A DNA stretch of 64,000 nucleotides from Hysterangium stoloniferum (lineage: Eukaryota > Basidiomycota > Agaricomycetes > Hysterangiales > Hysterangiaceae), in the NCBI GenBank assembly GCA_015178975.1, contig WHVD01000023.1:496001-560000 (forward strand). The letters run 5' to 3'. How positions within the stretch are numbered: the stretch's first letter is position 1; each line of letters starts with the position of its first letter. A model generated the notes under the pieces. It was not told the DNA's origin and did no database searches. It worked only from the letters and a program-made list of their open reading frames with translations. This document shows, piece after piece, positions 1 through 11,372 of this stretch. The position numbers were made by a program, and so were the translations under genes.

Positions 1-1599
1 ATATCCTAGATCGGTTTGCAAATACTTCCTCGTCGACGATTTCCTCAATGGTAGGAGGTTTAGATTGCAATAAGGCTCCTGTCTCAGTCAGACCTTTCCG
101 GTTCTGACAATGAGCATCTAGCCAGTCTCCTTTCTCAAGGAAATCACAGTCTGATATAGAAACATAGACTTGTGATGCTTCGTTCTCATTTGGGGATGAA
201 GTCGCATCTAAAACAACATTGTCCTCTGATTGAGGAAGGTAGACAGAAATGAAAATCAATTCCTCATCAACGTTATGTACTTGTCCCTGTATGCTTAATC
301 CATAAACCGTTTCATAAGCCCTCTGATCCTCCACCTCCTCGGTCGGGTTCTGCACGGAGCATTTGTTAATAGAGACATAGTCGACATCTTGCCAGTGTGA
401 GGGCAGTCAATCTTAAAATGCTCTAAGCTCCCACAAATCCAGCACTCCTTTGGGGGTCTAGCAATGCTTTTCTTGTTGCTTTGTTCGAAAAAGAACTTGC
501 CATGTTTCTTACCCTGTTTCATGTTGGATCTCCTAGGGGCAGTTTTATCTTCAGCTTCGCTGAGAAGGACATGGCCTTGATTAGTGGAATCGATTCCCCT
601 GGAGTGCTCTTCTTCATGCCAGAGATCCAATTCTTCCTGCTCGGCAATCATGACTCTGGGCTTCTGAAACCGATAATGCTCTCGATGTGGTTGGACCCAA
701 GCGTTAATCAGAGCCTCTTGCAGATTGTTAGCATAAGTCTGTAAGCTCATGATGTCGTCAATGTGTTGTCCTTGTAGAAGGTAAAGCCATTCTGTGGGCA
801 GTGTGAGGATGAGTCTGCATGTTTCATCCTTTCGATTTCAGTGGAACCCATACAAGAATCGATAAAGCTTAAATCTCCATTGAATATAGTGAACAGGTGA
901 ATCGGGCACTTGGATCGAGTTATTATAAGGGTAGAGTACTTCCAAAACCATCTTATCGAGTCTCCTCTGATTTCACCTCAACCAACCCCTTAGAGTAAAA
1001 TATGCAAACGATGAATTTCGAGTGACCCCGTTAAGAGATTCCTCCAACATTCAGATGTATATATACTGGTAGTCAACCTTGGGCACGATGTGATCCCCAC
1101 TGAGTAGGACGTGAAGGATTTGCAATGCATCATTGTGTGCACAGAGCGCTTCAAGGAATAAAGAGAACACTTCCTGCTTAAAAAATGTCCTTCCTCCTTC
1201 CATAACAGAAGTAACCTCACTCGACCATTCGGGAATCGAGCGGGTCAGATCCTCAAGGGTTCCTGGTCATGTGAATAAGTCCTGCACCAATAAGATGGCC
1301 TGATAATGACCTAACCAGACTGCTACAGTTACCAGTAAAGAAGGGTAATCCATCTTGTACTCCTCCACAAAGGGAGTAATCTGATCCGTGGAGATTTGAT
1401 CAGCGTAGTACATATCCCAATGCAAAGTGATGGGCTCAGCATAAATCATATGACCCCCAAAGAATTGCTTGAGGATGACCTGCCTAGGTGGGAACGAGAG
1501 AACAGGTTCGAGAGCATGGGTAGGCTCAGCATTAGCTCCAGGAGTGCTCAACTGCCCGGTTGATGGACGTTCCTCATGTGGACCTGGGGGAGTATCCAT
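1..1599 (-). pseudogene. Ty3-type retrotransposon gag, decayed, runs off left edge
   Basis: Minus-strand gag-like region directly downstream of an LTR at 1839-2472. Reading frames 1599-1267, about 1220-990 and 750-295 carry consecutive parts of one protein but are separated by stop codons and frameshifts. One stop is a TGA just after the residues QDLFT near 1267. The last part contains a retroviral-type zinc knuckle, C-x2-C-x4-H-x4-C (CWICGSLEHFKIDC, about 400-440), which binds RNA in gag nucleocapsids. The remainder up to base 1 continues as probable pol leader (acidic, no protease motif seen). The order LTR, gag, knuckle on the minus strand says that the rest of the element lies left of the window. 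Ty3 rather than copia is inferred from the LTR family and is not proven. Confidence 0.6.
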
Positions 1600-1838
1600 T
1601 GACGGTCAGCTGCTGCTCTGGGGGAACTTCCAGGAGGAACTGGTTTTTGAAAAGTCAATGAAGACTTCCTCATGGTGATGTTACAGGGTGGTTCCAGACT
1701 TGCAGGTCTTTGACGAGGTTTTGAACTACTCAGGGTTGTCGAAGATCTTAGTGTTTGGTTCTTGCCGTGCTTAGAAATTAATAGTTGTAGAGTAATGTTT
1801 TCTTCGTAGGGAAAGAGTGGTCCAGCCCAGATCACCAC

Positions 1839-2472
1839 TGTGAAGAGTGGTGGAAGTTCTAACTGTTCTATATATGAAGAATATCGACTGTTTAGGTACA
1901 ATACATAGATGTATTGACTGTCTAAGTTTAATACAGGCCGAACAGGTATTGACTACTTAGTTCAATATGATTGAGTGAAGTAGCTATCTAAAGTAAGGTA
2001 GAGAGCTAAAACGAATAAAGGGAATCGACTGTTAAGTGTGATTCCAAGTGACTGCTCGAGTGTAGAAAAGAGTAACGAGAGAGTTGAATGGTAGAGTAGC
2101 ATGGATGTAGTCTGTGCAGATTGATATATAGATGGAGTTTTGACTGGCACAGTTCGAAACTCTGATTGTGTGGATGGTTGAAGCCCATATGTAATGGTCA
2201 AGACGATACCCCAATCACAACTTATGGGACACTAACTGGGTGTCTGGGTAAGTCATGGTTGTGGGGTAAAAGTGTCTGAGTTCTAATTACGGACGCTATA
2301 ATACATGAGTCTGGCATGTATGCGCCCACAAGAGTCGATGTACCGCATACATAGGTCGTCGAACTAATATAAGTGTATAATAGAATAGAGAGAAAGAAGA
2401 AATAATAATGGGAATATAGTATGGGCTTATCCAGACTATATTTCCTGAGCATATTTCGCTATACCTCTCACA
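1839..2472 (-). mobile_element. LTR, family G (5' LTR of the left-edge element)
   Basis: 634 bp beginning TGTGAGAGG (at 2472) and ending TTCACA (at 1839) on the minus strand. It is colinear with the plus-strand copy at 27754-28388 (635 bp). It sits inside an older family T LTR fragment, whose sequence resumes at 2473. The bases after its 3' end (GTGGTGATCTGGGC) start with a TGG, as tRNA primer binding sites usually do. Confidence 0.75.
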
Positions 2473-2747
2473 CAGGTCATTTGACTATAACGGGAACAGG
2501 GCTCAGTTAGAGGGCTGATGGGTTTTCTGAGCAGAGTCCAGTGACTGATGTGTGGGATGGGGTCAGAGATAAACAGGGATGGAGTCTGGCAGGTATTCCA
2601 GTGACTGATACATGAAGTAATGAAGTCGAATGTGGACAGGTCTGATGTACAAAGTCTGGCAGGAATTCCAGTAAACTGATAATTGGTGTGTATAGGGTGT
2701 GCATATAAGTTAGTGCCTGGAGTCCAGCAGGAATTCCAGTCATAACA
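2473..2747. mobile_element. Family T LTR fragment
   Basis: Matches the inner part of the complete family T LTR at 2762-3576, sharing phrases such as the AGTCCAGCAGGAATTCCAGT block and a TAACA end at 2743-2747. It is cut on the left by the family G LTR. Confidence 0.6.
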
Positions 2748-2761
2748 GTACCTTCCCTTTA

Positions 2762-3576
2762 TGTTAGGGTACATACATGGTGGGTTTCTGGAGAAACCCA
2801 TGGGATATCTGGTAGGACTTGGCTTCAGCTTATAGGCTGTGCCCTCATGAGATCGTGTTGTCCAATTTCAGACAGGTGGATGGGAATCCTGGGGTGTCTG
2901 GGCAGGGTTTGTGGGTCGAGGGGTTGGAGGTCGGAGGTCGTGGGTCGAGAGGTCGGGAGTCGAGATAAATAAGAGAGATAGATGTGTCAGAGCCCATGGG
3001 CTCTGACTAGCGTGCATGGTGTAATTCAAGTAGGAGTTTAGAGCAGAAAATGTATTAGATTACTGGGGGGAATCTAAGCCGATTTTCTGACTGGATTGTA
3101 TGTACAACATCTGCCAGACTATATAGACCATGGAATAAATAACATACCAAATCCAGTAATGATGAAACAAAACTAGCAAAACATGAAACAAGAATAGTAA
3201 ACACCAAATTTGGTGTTAGGAATGGGATGGAATGGAGCGGAGTCCAAATCGTGACAAATCATAAACCATAACAGGAAATAGAGTGGGAGTGGAGTCCAAA
3301 TCATGACAGGTCATTTGACTAAAATGGGAATGGGGCTCAGTTGGAGGGATGACGGGTTTTCCGAGTGTGGTCCGGTGACTGATGTGTGGGATGAGGTCAG
3401 ACATAGATAGGGATGGAGTCTGGTGGTGACTGATACACAATGTAACGAAGTTGAACGTAGACAAGTCTGATGTACAGAGTCCAGCAGGAATTCTGGTAAA
3501 CTGCCAATTGGTGCATATAGGGCATGGGTGCGTATAAGTTAGTGCCCGGAGTCTGGCGGGAATTCTGGTTGTAACA
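2762..3576. mobile_element. Solo LTR, family T, with target duplication CTTTA
   Basis: 815 bp bounded by TGTTA (2762) and TAACA (3576) and flanked by the 5-bp direct repeat CTTTA at 2757-2761 and 3577-3581. No coding sequence lies between the ends, so this is a solo LTR left by LTR-LTR recombination. Related copies: 46570-47309, 16842-17649, and fragments at 2473-2747, 50371-50923 plus 55126-55312, and near 24048 and 30501. Confidence 0.85.
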
Positions 3577-3714
3577 CTTTATGCCAAAGTCCCAAAGAGG
3601 CTCTAGAACTTGATAAGGTTTTGTCAGCTACACACATGTGTCAAAAGTCATGTCGGTTACATGTACATATGTGTCATAGAGTCACATGATCTGGAAGGTA
3701 AGGTTCAGACATGA

Positions 3715-3774
3715 CAAGCCTATATAAAAACTTGAAAAAATGAAATTTCTTCTTCTTTATTACCGCCATCATCA
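3715..3774 (+). promoter_or_regulatory. TATA-type core promoter of the Zn-cluster pseudogene
   Basis: CTATATAAAAAC at 3720-3731 lies about 45-55 bp before the ATG at 3775, a usual distance for a fungal TATA element. The 130 bp upstream (3582-3714) hold repeated ACATGTGTCA-like words and no reading frame. Confidence 0.4.
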
Positions 3775-4711
3775 ATGGGTCCAAAACTAACACCACAAAG
3801 ACCAATGCCAACTGCTGGGCCCTCCATAGGCACTCCATATCAGGTACCCCTCCCCATGGCCCAAATTTTGGCACAGCGAGAAGAGCAGTGCCGACAATGA
3901 GAGGAGGCAGAGAGGGAAGCCAAGGAGGTTGAGGAGGCTTTGGACAAGGAATATCAGGTGGCATTGGCCATGGAGAAAGCAGCTGAGGAGCAGAGGAAGA
4001 AGGATGAGGAGGAGGCTGCATGGGTTGCCATGGAGAAAGCCCAGGTGGCTGTGGATAGGGCCGTGGTTGCCATGGGAAAGGTAAGTCCCATAGTTACAAC
4101 ATGTCGACTTAACTGACTTGGGGTTTTCAGCGCAAGGTGGCAGAGGTTGAATCAGAGTCTGAGGGGGAGCCAGAGAGCCCCCAGAAGGTAAGTCTCGGGT
4201 CTGTGGGTAATCTGGGAACTAACCACATCAACAGAAGACAAGGAAAATGGCACCAGTCCACCTACCTGTGAGGAACAACCCGTGGTGTTCCGGTTGTAAT
4301 GACTGATTGCAATCAGAAGTCTGGGCGGGGACCAGGCTGTTTCCAGTGCGCACACCTCAAAGCGAGGTGCTCACTCATTCATGAGCAGCCCACAGGGTCC
4401 CTGGTGTGGGAAGCAAGTGGGTCAGACAGGAATTCGGGTTTGGACGAGGTCCTAGGGAGCGTAGAGGCCCAAAACGAGTTGCTCAGGAAGAGCAACAAGG
4501 TGTAGATAGTGGTGGCCAATGAGATCCATGGGCTCTGTGATGAGTTTTGGAAATTCCTCACAGAGTACGGTGGCTATGTGTATGAAGAGCCACAGGTCAG
4601 AAGTTCTGAGGATGCTGGTTCAGATGAGGATGTGGTGCCCATGGAGATAGCAGAGCTCCCTCAGGAGATGGCTGAGGTGGGGAAGAAGCACAGTCCCATA
4701 AATGTAGATTG
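3775..4711 (+). pseudogene. Coiled-coil / Zn-cluster-like protein, three exons, disrupted
   Basis: ATG at 3775. Exon 1 (3775-4080) encodes a Glu/Lys/Arg-rich coiled coil. Intron 4081-4130 (50 bp) and intron 4188-4234 (47 bp) have GTAAGT donors and CAG acceptors. Exon 3 encodes a cysteine cluster (CSGC ... DCNQKSGRGPGCFQC ... KARC) resembling fungal binuclear zinc-cluster domains, followed by an acidic C-terminus ending SPINVD. This domain order is common in multicopy hypothetical genes of Agaricomycetes; function unknown. It is broken three times: TGA in exon 1 (after EEQCRQ, where an Arg codon would fit), a +1 frameshift near 4298, and TAG at 4503. AATAAAAC follows at 4717 as a possible poly(A) signal. 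Confidence 0.55.
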
Positions 4712-4818
4712 AACAAAATAAAACTTAATAATAATTTTTTTGAAAATAAAAGTAAAACATGAAAAGAAACATAAAAATCAAAGTCTGTGGAAAATCTGCT
4801 TAGGACTTGAAAGACATG

Positions 4819-6350
4819 TCAGAAACCTGTAAAAGCAAAGAGAGACATAGGGTGACAGGGAATAATGAGAATGTGTCCAAACATAACATGGGGTCTGCAG
4901 AGTGCAGTGAAAGAGAAGATAGTGGGTGGTCCAGGTTTGAGTGGGTAAGCTGTGTGAAAGTCAGTAACGATTTCCATGGAATTACCAAGTTCCATGGCCA
5001 AAATCCATGAAGTCTCTTCATCAGTGCCCTCGTAACCTGCCCACTTGACCAAGTAAAGCAGTTTACAAGTGCATCGATGCTTGTCAATTTTTGAATCTAA
5101 AATTTGTGAGATTTCAAACTCGGGTTCTCTGTCAATAATGACTGGAGGAGGTGGAGATTGGACGTGATCTGGGATAGTGTTAGCAGTACAAGGTTCTAGC
5201 ATAGAAACATGAAATACTGGGTGTACCATGTGCATGCTATCTGGAAGCTGTAGGGTACAAGAAACTGAACCTACTTCTGCTATTATTTCAAATGGACCTA
5301 AATATTTTTCAGCAAGCTTTTTTGATGGACAGGTAGTCCAAAAGAATTGAGCTTTGACAAAAACACAATCACCAATTTTGAAGTTGGTGGTGGAATCTGG
5401 TGTTTTTCCGCTGAATGTTGATATTGCTCTTGGGTGGACTTCATTGCAGTCCAGGGTTCCTCGTGGAGGTCCGTGGTGAACTCTTGAGCACAGGCAGAGG
5501 TGAGATTTCATTCTGGATGTACTGTAATATTTGGATTATATCCTTTATTTGCAAAGAATGGGGAAATGCCAGTAGTGGCCCAGGGTGCATTGTTGTAAGC
5601 AAATTCTGCAAGTGGTAACAGGGATTTCCAATTGTCCTGTTGATAGTTGCAATATATGCAGAGGTATTGTTCCAATGTCTGATTGACATGTTCAGTTTGT
5701 CTGTCACCTTCCAGATGATGTCTGGATGTGAAGTGTAATTTCATGTCCAAGGATTTCCTGAGGGACCTAAAGAAGTGAGACATGAAGTCTGATCCTCGAT
5801 CAGCAGTTATGTGGGATGGAACTCCATGCTTGGAAAATACATGGATAATAAAAAGTTCGGCTAACTGCATGGATGTAATTGTATCATATGTAGGAATGAA
5901 TATACCTTGTTTTGAGAATCTGTCAACAACAACTAGAATGGCGGAAAAGCCTTCAGAGTCCAGTAGGTGTTCAATAAAATCCATAGAGATGGAATTCCAT
6001 GGGTGTTCCAGTACCAGGAGTTGTTTCAAAAGGCTGTATGGCTTGTGTCACTGAGAGTTAGAGTGTGGACAAGTAGTGCAAGATTTACAATAGTGCTTAA
6101 TGAATCCTCGGAGTCTGGGCCAAGTGTATTCTCTTCTTATTAATGATAGAGTCTTGTTGAACCAAAATGTCCCAAGTGGATGATCATGTTCATACTGGAG
6201 AATCCTGAGGTGGAGGCCATCAGAGTCCAGTACATAGATGTGATCGTCAAGTCTAATGAAACCATGCTGATCAAGAGACCACTGGGGTTGACCGGGGTCT
6301 GCAGGTTTGTCAAGGTGTGCTTTAGTTATCAGGTCTAGTGGAATTGCCAA
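4819..6350 (-). pseudogene. Ty3 chromovirus integrase-chromodomain, 5'-truncated
   Basis: Minus strand. 6350-6048 encodes the integrase H2C2 zinc finger (H...H...CKSCTTC). 6029-5508 encodes the catalytic core, with MDFI, DRGSDF and QTEHVNQTLEQ holding the D-D-E residues. 5511-4819 encodes the integrase C-terminal GPFEI/HPVFHVSMLEP segment and then a chromodomain (LLYLVKWAGY...EETSWI). A TGA follows ITVHPE at 5508, where related elements have Arg, and a frameshift lies before the FKIGD motif. Reverse transcriptase, RNase H and protease are missing: similarity stops abruptly at 6350. A small piece of the same finger (ITKAHLDKPADPGQPQWSL) recurs inverted at 15281-15380. The order finger, core, chromodomain is diagnostic of chromoviruses. 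Confidence 0.85.
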
Positions 6351-6857
6351 TAAAATATCTTGATGTAACTTTTCAATATCTGTTATGTATTTTTAGGTTT
6401 TTTCCGATTTTTAACCAATCTCCCCTAACAAATTGTGAAAAAGAAAGTTTAAATATATTTATATCACGACGATAAAATTGGAGTGTAAGGGAGCTTTGCT
6501 AGATGAGGTTGATCATTGTTAGGTGATAAGGACTGTATGACTACAGTATGCAACTTCAGGCTCAGTGTGAAGAGTCATAGAAGTTCTGACCATTTGATAT
6601 ACATATGAAGAATGTTGACCCTTCTAGGTATGACAACTATCAAAGTACAATATGCATAAGAAAGGAGAATAATTGTCATAAGCAACCATAAAGGGGGTAG
6701 AGGTGATTATGATAACAAATTGGAATTGGCCTTTGCAGTACAATTCTGATAGACTGAACTCAGTGGAATGAATGACATCAAAGCTGGTATGCTAAGGTAT
6801 ATGTGAGAATATTTTCACTATTTTAGAAAATTTATTTGGTAGGTTATAAAGACCAAA

Positions 6858-7438
6858 GGAGGATAACCCAAAACTTTAAAAATTATTTATCCACTAAAGT
6901 ATATATATTTATATTGTTTGTTGTAAAATTAATATTTAATTAAATTCAGTTGATTAGGTATCACTCTGAAGAATGCAAAAATATTAATATTTATCCTATA
7001 TCTGACAAAATTTAGTCAAACAATCATCTGTAGATTATTCTTTTGGAATAAATTGCACAATGGGGATTGGTACCCCAGATAGTTCTGGTTAACTCTCTAA
7101 ACCAACTAAATTTAAATTATATGAAATATATTTGAAAGTTTGCTTGTATACAAGAGAATACATCATAACCCAAAGATTAAGTCATAACCCAAATAATCTT
7201 GTTTAACCCAGATAATCTTGTTTAACCCAAATAATCTAGGTTAACCCAAATAATCTTGTGTAACTATGTCATTTGTGTGTATTTTAAAAAGGCATGCATA
7301 TTTTAAAGATGAAATTTCAGGTAATTAAATATAAACTCATAGAATAAGTTGTCATGGCCAGAAGGAATAGACTCACTTAGAAAATATGAGGATTATTCAG
7401 TAAAATTTTGAATATTCAATAAAGTGTGACCATCCTCC
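6858..7438. mobile_element. 581-bp AT-rich TIR element (MITE-like)
   Basis: Present in this arm, absent from the opposite arm, where the target reads GACCAAAACATTGGG. The ends are GGAGGAT and ATCCTCC, with an apparent 3-bp AAA duplication. No coding capacity. A partial second copy is at 30304-30505. The superfamily is not clear; 3-bp duplications fit PIF/Harbinger-like elements, but the termini are not typical. Confidence 0.55.
7166..7260. repeat. 19-bp tandem repeat, about 5 copies
   Basis: Imperfect units of AACCCAAATAATCTTGTTT lying inside the TIR element 6858-7438. Confidence 0.7.
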
Positions 7439-8090
7439 AAAACATTGGGACAGTTTTGGAAGCCACTGTAAGCTTTAAGCAAGTTGAACATGAATAGAGT
7501 AGTTGTGGTATTTATATTTCGAAAGCAATGCTGAAGGTTGATTTCTCAGCCACAAAGTGGGTGTCAGAACATCCAAACAACACATTTTGAAATGAGGCTT
7601 ATTTTGAAACCCCATAAATATCCTTCCCATTTACTGCTTTGGTTTAAGGACTTCTGAACAGTAGATCAACCAGTTTCCCCTCATAGAGCATTTCACACTC
7701 TGAAGGACCTGGCTGATATATTTCAGGGCAATCACACCACATTACCATCCACACCAACCTGTCTGGATACCCCACCTTATGTATGAGAGGTAGAAGGTTC
7801 CTTTATTGATTTTATGATTCAGCACATTAGATACATGTTGTGTACCACTAGTAGTCCATAGTTAAACTCTGTTGAATCTTTGTCTCACCCATACATATGT
7901 GTCTGTGTCTGTGTCTGAGCTCCTGCACTGCTAGTGCATCACATCCACCTCCCTTGTTCATTCCTAGGACTGGAATTATTAGACTTGCTGGCAAGGTGAA
8001 TAAGTCTTCCATGGCTAAGAGATTGTAAATTATACTGAGCCATATGGCACCACCTCTTGGCAATTTTTGCTCACAGTTCCCGGCAATAAT
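7439..8090 (-). other. LTR-retroelement leader / gag-like relic
   Basis: Minus-strand sequence reading EQKLPRGGAIWLSIIYN...MEDLFTLPASL, then TGTCTGTG microsatellite and a tail to 7439. The same cassette occurs on the plus strand at 14755-15080, 15530-16130 and 43215-43530. In all four it follows a segment ending CCTGACTCTTCACA plus GTGGTGA, the look of an LTR end plus primer site. It reads like the start of a gag, but no domain is recognisable and stops interrupt it. Confidence 0.4.
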
Positions 8091-8344
8091 TATTGAGATA
8101 AAATATAGAAGCTCCGAATGAACTATAAGAGCAGTGTATAAATTCCGTTTGTGCGTATATCTTGTAGTAAGATTAGGCAAACGAATGAGTAGATACATGA
8201 ACACTAGGCTACTTATATATGTCTGCTAAACAATAGAATAAAATGGGGCAACAAAAAGGGATTGAACAATGGGAGTAAAGAAACAAAGAACAAAGAACAA
8301 AAGGAATATGTGTTACGAACTTATGTAAAGCTCGTATTCCAACA
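8091..8344 (-). mobile_element. Solo LTR (copia-like, TGTTGGAAT start), 254 bp
   Basis: Begins TGTTGGAATACG at 8344 on the minus strand and is flanked by ATAAT at 8086-8090 and 8345-8349. The opposite arm near 15590 shows the empty site with a single ATAAT, so the insertion happened after the arms were duplicated. The far end reads CAATA rather than the expected CA, a probable decay change. A relative is at 11089-11372. Confidence 0.8.
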
Positions 8345-9310
8345 ATAATGGCAATCTCCTCCAGGTCAAAGTGTTGGGACTAGACGTCACCACTGTGAAG
8401 AGTCAGGTTGTGAAAATCGTGCGAAATACGAGAATCACATTAGACGGACTTAATGTCTCTCAGACAATAACCTAGTGTAGTTTGTGACTAGTCACACTGT
8501 CCTAAGCCTTATGAACCTAAATTTCGCCTAACGTGAGGAACTGGCTTTACCTCCATATCATTTCCTCTTAATCCCCCTTGAGAGAATTTAGCGGATTGAA
8601 GGGTCCTATAGGGTCTACATCTTGGATGCTGCGGGGGTGGGGAGAGTCTACTTTATCAACACTATTGATCACAGCCTACTTACTACGGCCGGAATTGCCA
8701 AGCAGTCGCACCCGCCCCGCCCAGATCACAACGATGCGTAGCAATTTTGAAAATTACTCGGCGCTCACACTTTATCCCTCCCGCAACTCACTTCATTCAC
8801 GATTTCTTGAGCGAACAACATTCATTCTCCTCACAGGATTCGATGGGCATTTCAAAAGAAGAAACAAAAGGTGATGGCGTAAATGACACATAATCAAGAG
8901 TAAACTAAGGAGCTGAAAGTAATATAAGAGGTAGCCAACCAAGTCAAAGATGGTATATCTCCAACTCTTTAACCACATCTTTCTGCATGCTACAACTGGT
9001 TGATATGATAACCAATAAGGACGGCAACCTACAATGCTCTTCGTCTTGAGAGGAACATTTCGCAAGCATTTTCGGCCCGTGAAATACAGTATCTTCCATA
9101 ATACAATCTTGAGAGTAATTGAAACGAATGTCACTCACCCAGAGTAATGACCAGAATCAAGGTTTGAACTCATACTTCGGTTTGCAGCCAATATCACACC
9201 CCCCTCCACATATCACCCACACATAAACATCAAATTGGTTTGAATCAACAACAACGCAAGCTACAAATACACGCGCATAAAATTCAAATGGTTCCCACAA
9301 CGGAATCACT

Positions 9311-9724
9311 TCAGCAATTGGGGGGTACCCCACCGGTCCAAGAAACAAATTCGTCAGATACCCAGCAACCATCACTGGTGAGGTCCCACCATCTTAAAAT
9401 GATTAGTCAAAAATCAACTCACTGTCTACAAGCACCATGTTGGGGAAGTACTCACGGCCAACCATTCACAGGCGTGGTGTTTGAGTCCGTCTTGCACCTC
9501 ACATTGATCTGAGCGCCATCGGGATATTGACGAACGGCAGTGCAAGACGTCTTGGGGCAGGTGCGACACTTGAGTGCATCGGCGTTGACGGTCTCGACTA
9601 CACGCTCGTGAAGAGCCGACTTCTTAGTATTGACAGTGTAAATCGTGTTCGCCTCTGGCGACGGAATCGCGAAGACGGAAGGAGCGCAGAGAATGGCGAC
9701 GAGAGAGAGTAAAGTAATTTTCAT
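9311..9724 (-). CDS. Small secreted SH3-like protein, copy 1
   Basis: Two exons on the minus strand: 9724-9456 and 9392-9311, with a 63-bp intron (GTGAGT donor, TTGACTAAT branch region, AAG acceptor). Protein of 116 residues, identical to copy 2. Residues 1-19 (MKITLLSLVAILCAPSVFA) form a signal peptide. The mature chain has six cysteines (53, 56, 61, 77, 99, 116), an even number that would suit disulphides. The KCRTCPKTSC...DGAQINVRC...WDLTSDGCWVSDEFV pattern is that of fungal secreted bacterial-type SH3 (SH3b-like) proteins. Such proteins are thought to bind extracellular ligands; no enzyme activity is evident and the function here is unknown. I chose the inner ATG at 9724 because an upstream in-frame ATG would bury the signal peptide. 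Sits near the inner end of inverted repeat 1. Confidence 0.8.
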
Positions 9725-10366
9725 GACTGAAAATGTATACGTAGTTGGTGTTTTGCAATGACTGAACCAGAGAGGCGTACTTGCTGGCTGAATGCAACCT
9801 GAACTCTGCATGCCTTATACGCTCGTTAAACCCACCACATCCACACGCACACGCACATTCCACTGTCCAAATGGAATCTAAGGCGATATGCCAAGTTACT
9901 TTCGTTCACGGGACAAGGCGCACACTGAAAATATTACCGCATGACTTGCGCACACTCAGAAATTAAATATGAATGCTTGCCTTATGGAGCCATGGGTTCG
10001 GATTTCGAAAAATAGATGGGCGGCTACTACTTCCTGAGGGTAAAAGTGTGATTACTCGTACGAGATTTCCCCGTCAAGGCCGCCAAGAAAGGATTCTATC
10101 GTGTCCCTCCCAAGTTATATGTGGTTCTGTCTGACTTAATGTCAGAGTTGACAACACGAGCCTGACCATTTTCCGCGTGCCAATGAAACCGAAGCTAGGG
10201 TGGAGGGAGATAATTGAGGGCATAATACTTTCATTGTATTGGGGGGGCGAAAGTGCATATTGCAAATACGCAGTCCAATAGCTCAGTCTGGAACTCTGCG
10301 GAACTTTTAAATAACAAGGATGATTCGAGAACGTTCGTATATTTGAAGAGCATTAGTTACAAAATA

Positions 10367-11088
10367 ACCTATGTGGATGTATTAGTGTAGGGAAGTTGTG
10401 GGGTGTATTCCTAGTACTGACACCTTGCTCGGAACCGTTAGGTGAACAACTAAGGTGGTAGAGGATGAGCAGCAGTCTGTACCCGGGGCTGTGTACTCCC
10501 CCTGTTTCTGGCACCCTTGGCATCACTTTGTGGCAACAGCTATTTCATTGTTCTACCACAGATATATAAGTAGTATATAGTACTTGACTTTACCTTAGTC
10601 CGTTACGCTTCTTATACGAGACTACATTGTATTAGCAGGGTCTTGATTTTCAACAACGAGGAGATCAAAAAAAGATTGCCGTGTGAAATTTTGATGGTCA
10701 ACTTGAGCTCCAACAGGGGCGAGTATATAGAAAAGAAGGCGACTGCAAATATACCCAACCGACATCTGATGGTGATATAACGATAAATTTTAATCTTACT
10801 CCTTGTGTCACGTGCACAGTAGTCATTTCGTGTTTTCGCCTGGAAAGACAGACTAAGAGATTTATAAACCCGACTATTTTAAAAATAATTTGTATTATCA
10901 TAAAAACAACAAATAAGAACCGTCTTTTTAATGACATGGAATATACTGATTAAATACAATACACAGACGTACAGAGACGCCGACTTTCACCGTCCCCACC
11001 CTGACTCGAGCCCTCTAAAATCCATCGTAGACACGAAGCTCACTCGGAACTTCTTATCACCGTAGCATAGTTTCTCTGGGGACCTTTC
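10367..11088. other. Spacer of inverted repeat 1, first part: no gene seen
   Basis: Unique sequence between the arms. No splice-supported reading frame, no domain motif, and no repeat shared with the rest of the window was found. Confidence 0.4.
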
Positions 11089-11372
11089 TGTTGGAATTAC
11101 GAGTGTGACATAAGCTCGTCTCTTTGTTTCATTGTTTCATTGTTTTTATTTTCTTTGTTCTATTCCTCTTTTGTTCTCTATTTTAGTATTCCTTTTGTTT
11201 AGCAGACTATATAAGTAGCCTAGAGTCCATGTATCTAGCCATTCGTTTGCCTTACAGCCAAATAGACAAACGGAACCTTATTGCTCTCTGTTCTCGCGAG
11301 CTTAATTCTAACACTTTCCAGCCCCTAGCCGCAGTTAGCCATTGTTGCTTGAAGCGGGATACAAATATAACA
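11089..11372 (+). mobile_element. Probable solo LTR, TGTTGGAAT...ATATAACA
   Basis: 284 bp with TGTT/AACA ends. Internal similarity to the LTR at 8091-8344 includes the AGCAGACTATATAAGTAGCCTAG region and the CATTCGTTTGCCT block. No matching target duplication is visible, so the boundaries are less certain. Confidence 0.5.

Larger units (their letters stand above)
6485..10366 (+). repeat. Inverted repeat 1, left arm
   Basis: Reverse complement of 12032-16632. Inner block 8455-10366 pairs with 12032-13942 at very high identity. In the central part coordinates sum to 22,399; a 7-versus-8 G/C homopolymer near 10241 shifts the sum to 22,398. The outer block 6485-8454 pairs with about 15474-16632. 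This arm carries two private insertions, 6858-7438 and 8091-8344, whose empty sites are visible in the other arm. Confidence 0.9.

Noticed and set aside
7166-7260. Telomere-like repeat (AACCC words)
   Set aside because: The 19-bp unit AACCCAAATAATCTTGTTT is not the TTAGGG/CCCTAA type and lies inside a TIR element.
9452-9811. 119-codon unspliced version of the SH3-like gene starting at an upstream ATG
   Set aside because: The upstream start hides the signal peptide, and reading through the intron stops immediately and loses the conserved WDLTSDGCWVSDEFV segment.
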